A stretch of 33,568 nt of DNA from contig JACSRF010000387.1 of NCBI GenBank assembly GCA_014879875.1, positions 1-33,568 on the forward strand, in the 5' to 3' direction. This document shows positions 32,159-33,568 of the stretch, one piece after another. The stretch comes from Anaerolinea sp. (GTDB lineage Bacteria; Chloroflexota; Anaerolineae; Promineifilales; Promineifilaceae). Numbering within the stretch: position 1 is the stretch's first letter; each line of letters opens with the position of its first letter. Made by a program: the position numbers and the translations under genes. The notes under the pieces are model-generated. The model was not told the origin of the DNA, did no database searches, and saw only the letters and a program-made list of their open reading frames with translations.

Positions 32159-33367
32159 TCACTCCTCCACTGGCGGCGTGCTGATCACCGGTTTACCTAA
32201 CAAATAAGCGACGGCCGCCTGCAACTGCGTATCCGCAAATTCTTCCCCATTGGCCGTATCTGGCAGCGGGACGTAAAAATCTGGCTCCACGCCCGTCTCA
32301 TGTACCCAGTTTTCATTGGGCGTTAACCAGCGGGCGATGGTGATGCGCACCCCACCGCCATTGCTCAGCGCGTGCCACGTTTGCACCGTGCCCTTGCCAA
32401 ACGACGTGACGCCAATCAACACGCCCCGCTCCCGATCCTGAATCGCCCCGGCCAGCACCTCAGAGGCGCTGGCGCTGCCCTCGTCAATCAGCGCCACCAG
32501 TGGTATCTCCTCGGCAATACCTTTGTCTGTAGACGTAAACAGCTTATCTGCGCCGGTACCAAACCGTTCCGCCAGGATGGTTCCGGCGGGTAAGAATTGG
32601 TCGGCAATGGCAACGGCCGTATCCAACCCCCCACCTGGATTTCGCCGCAAATCCAAAATCAGCCCCACCGGATTCTGCGCCAGCAAATCTGTTAACTGCG
32701 CTTCCAGTTCTTGCGCCGACTGATCCCCAAACTGGCTCAGGCGCACGTAGGCAATGTTGTCGTCCAGCATTTCGCTGCGCACACTGGACAGTTTAATCAC
32801 GTCGCGCACAATATCTACGGTAAACGTTTCCTCATTGCGTTCAATGAGCAACTGCACCGTTGTTCCGGCCGGGCCGCGCACCAGCGCGGCCGCTTCGCTG
32901 ACATCCATCCCTGTCAGTTCGACGCCATTGGCCTGACGCAAAATGTCACCGGGGCGCAGCCCGGCCGCCTGCGCCGGCGAGCCATCAATCGGCGAGACAA
33001 TGGTAATATCTCCGTTGCTGCTCTCCACTTCTGCGCCAATCCCTTGGAATTCACCCGACATCCGTTCGCGCGCCACCGACTCATCTTCTGGCGACAGATA
33101 GCGGGTGTGCGCATCACCCAGCGCCGCCAGCATTCCTTCAATGGCGCCCTGCGTCAGGAGCACATCATCTACTGGCTGCTCATAGTAGCGCGCGTGTACC
33201 AGGTCCCATACTTCCCAAAATGGGGCAAAGGTTTCTGAGCGCGCGGCCGTTGTCGAATCAAAGATATGATAAGGGGCCAACGGAGATTGCCCCAAAATGT
33301 AACCGGCGTTAAATCCAATAAACGTCAGAACGATAACGGCAGTAATAGAAAAAAGGCGTGATTTCAT
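32159..33367 (-). CDS. S41 carboxyl-terminal processing protease
   Basis: This 402-residue exported or membrane-tethered serine protease has an N-terminal signal/anchor helix (about 6-26) and an N-terminal helical region. A PDZ domain (about 105-190) contains GIGAEVE and GSPAQAAGLRPGD. The S41 protease core has catalytic S300 in DEGSASASE and K325 in SFGKGTVQ, the Ser-Lys dyad of CtpA/Prc. It would cut the C-terminal ends of extracytoplasmic proteins or act in signalling. It converges with recN. Its upstream region holds a copy of the TAGACATT motif (33412) and a second CACAGAG-type repeat. Confidence 0.93.
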   Translation of the reverse strand: MKSRLFSITAVIVLTFIGFNAGYILGQSPLAPYHIFDSTTAARSETFAPFWEVWDLVHARYYEQPVDDVLLTQGAIEGMLAALGDAHTRYLSPEDESVARERMSGEFQGIGAEVESSNGDITIVSPIDGSPAQAAGLRPGDILRQANGVELTGMDVSEAAALVRGPAGTTVQLLIERNEETFTVDIVRDVIKLSSVRSEMLDDNIAYVRLSQFGDQSAQELEAQLTDLLAQNPVGLILDLRRNPGGGLDTAVAIADQFLPAGTILAERFGTGADKLFTSTDKGIAEEIPLVALIDEGSASASEVLAGAIQDRERGVLIGVTSFGKGTVQTWHALSNGGGVRITIARWLTPNENWVHETGVEPDFYVPLPDTANGEEFADTQLQAAVAYLLGKPVISTPPVEE

Positions 33368-33407
33368 GGTAATACCCTATGTTAGACCTATCTATGAACC
33401 ATATTGC

Positions 33408-33424
33408 ATAATAGACATTGTCGG
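33408..33424. promoter_or_regulatory. Third TAGACATT-type motif
   Basis: ATAATAGACATTGTCGG matches the elements at 6901-6918 and 6981-6996 (inverted) in ATAGACATT and a nearby CGG. Like those it is upstream of a minus-strand gene and next to a CACRGAG-type repeat. Confidence 0.45.
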
Positions 33425-33432
33425 AAATAAGC

Positions 33433-33568
33433 AAAACAGGAACACAGAGATTCACAGAGTTAAAGATGGAGATTCACAGAGAGGTAAAGAGATGTTTTGG
33501 TTCACATAAGTATCTTTCTTTTACCAAAAACAAGCAGATTGACAATCAATTTCTCTGTTTTCTCTCTG
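33433..33568. repeat. CACAGAG-type inverted repeat, cut by the window end
   Basis: Units ACACAGAGATTCACAGAG and GGAGATTCACAGAGAGG (33441-33484) face TTTCTCTGTTTTCTCTCTG at the very end (33550-33568). This resembles the CACGGAG element at 6716-6852. No gene is seen from 33368 to the end. Confidence 0.6.

Larger units (their letters stand above)
986..32620. repeat. Highly iterated palindrome ACGGCCGT (about 46 copies)
   Basis: I counted about 46 exact copies by eye, for example at 986, 2205, 3106, 4444, 6058, 7193, 8479, 9851, 13087, 15635, 17701, 19014, 20419, 21949, 23170, 24730, 26927, 28210, 29561, 30621, 31889 and 32613. They occur in genes in all reading frames (read as TAV, NGR or RP) and between genes. 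Chance predicts about one. Some extend to GGCAACGGCCGTTGCC (13083-13098, 29557-29572). Confidence 0.9.

Noticed and set aside
1-33568. tRNA or rRNA genes
   Set aside because: I read the gaps on both strands and saw no cloverleaf with a T-loop consensus and no rRNA-like sequence, though a computed search would be more certain.

Overview
The window looks like chromosomal DNA from an uncultured filamentous or Anaerolineae-like member of the Chloroflexota. This placement is an inference from gene content (tandem molybdoenzyme operons, a COG4947-like esterase beside ATP-grasp ligases, a STAND ATPase, a B-box/TPR membrane protein) and from the unusual repeats; no marker gene was compared. Coding density is high. 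No rRNA, tRNA, CRISPR array, transposase or integrase was seen.

Layout. Positions 1-2100 are visibly AT-richer and hold two minus-strand hypothetical genes separated by integron attC-like sites, so this may be a small cassette array without an integrase. Positions 2348-5710 carry a minus-strand signalling cluster: a CMD-family protein, an orphan PhnD-like lipoprotein, a histidine kinase and a LuxR-type response regulator. Two small or accessory genes follow, including an FmdE-like zinc protein. Positions 7455-18973 hold the metabolic core: two complete tandem operons, each in the order Fe-S subunit, NrfD membrane subunit, Tat-exported molybdopterin catalytic subunit (tetrathionate/selenate/polysulfide reductase-like, ttrBCA order). 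The downstream operon also carries a membrane-anchored cytochrome c. Both operons start behind a matching promoter module. A STAND ATPase is divergent from the upstream operon, followed by a zinc-ribbon protein with an overlapping 52-residue microprotein, and an FAD monooxygenase. A minus-strand set of esterase plus two ATP-grasp enzymes follows. The last part carries hisS, nadK, a TPR/B-box membrane protein, recN and a convergent S41 protease.

How it may work together. A PhnD-like binding protein, a kinase and a LuxR-type regulator match the parts of the TtrS/TtrR tetrathionate sensor, here with the binding domain on a separate lipoprotein. It is a reasonable guess that this system, or the STAND protein, controls the two respiratory operons through the shared promoter elements.

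The most unusual signals are at DNA level. (1) The palindrome ACGGCCGT occurs about 46 times by hand count where roughly one is expected, comparable to HIP1 in cyanobacteria. (2) Many intergenic spacers are in-register arrays of mixed 7-bp units, resembling cyanobacterial STRR repeats, and they often contribute stop or start codons of the adjoining genes. (3) Several gene ends carry near-perfect inverted repeats of unrelated sequence.
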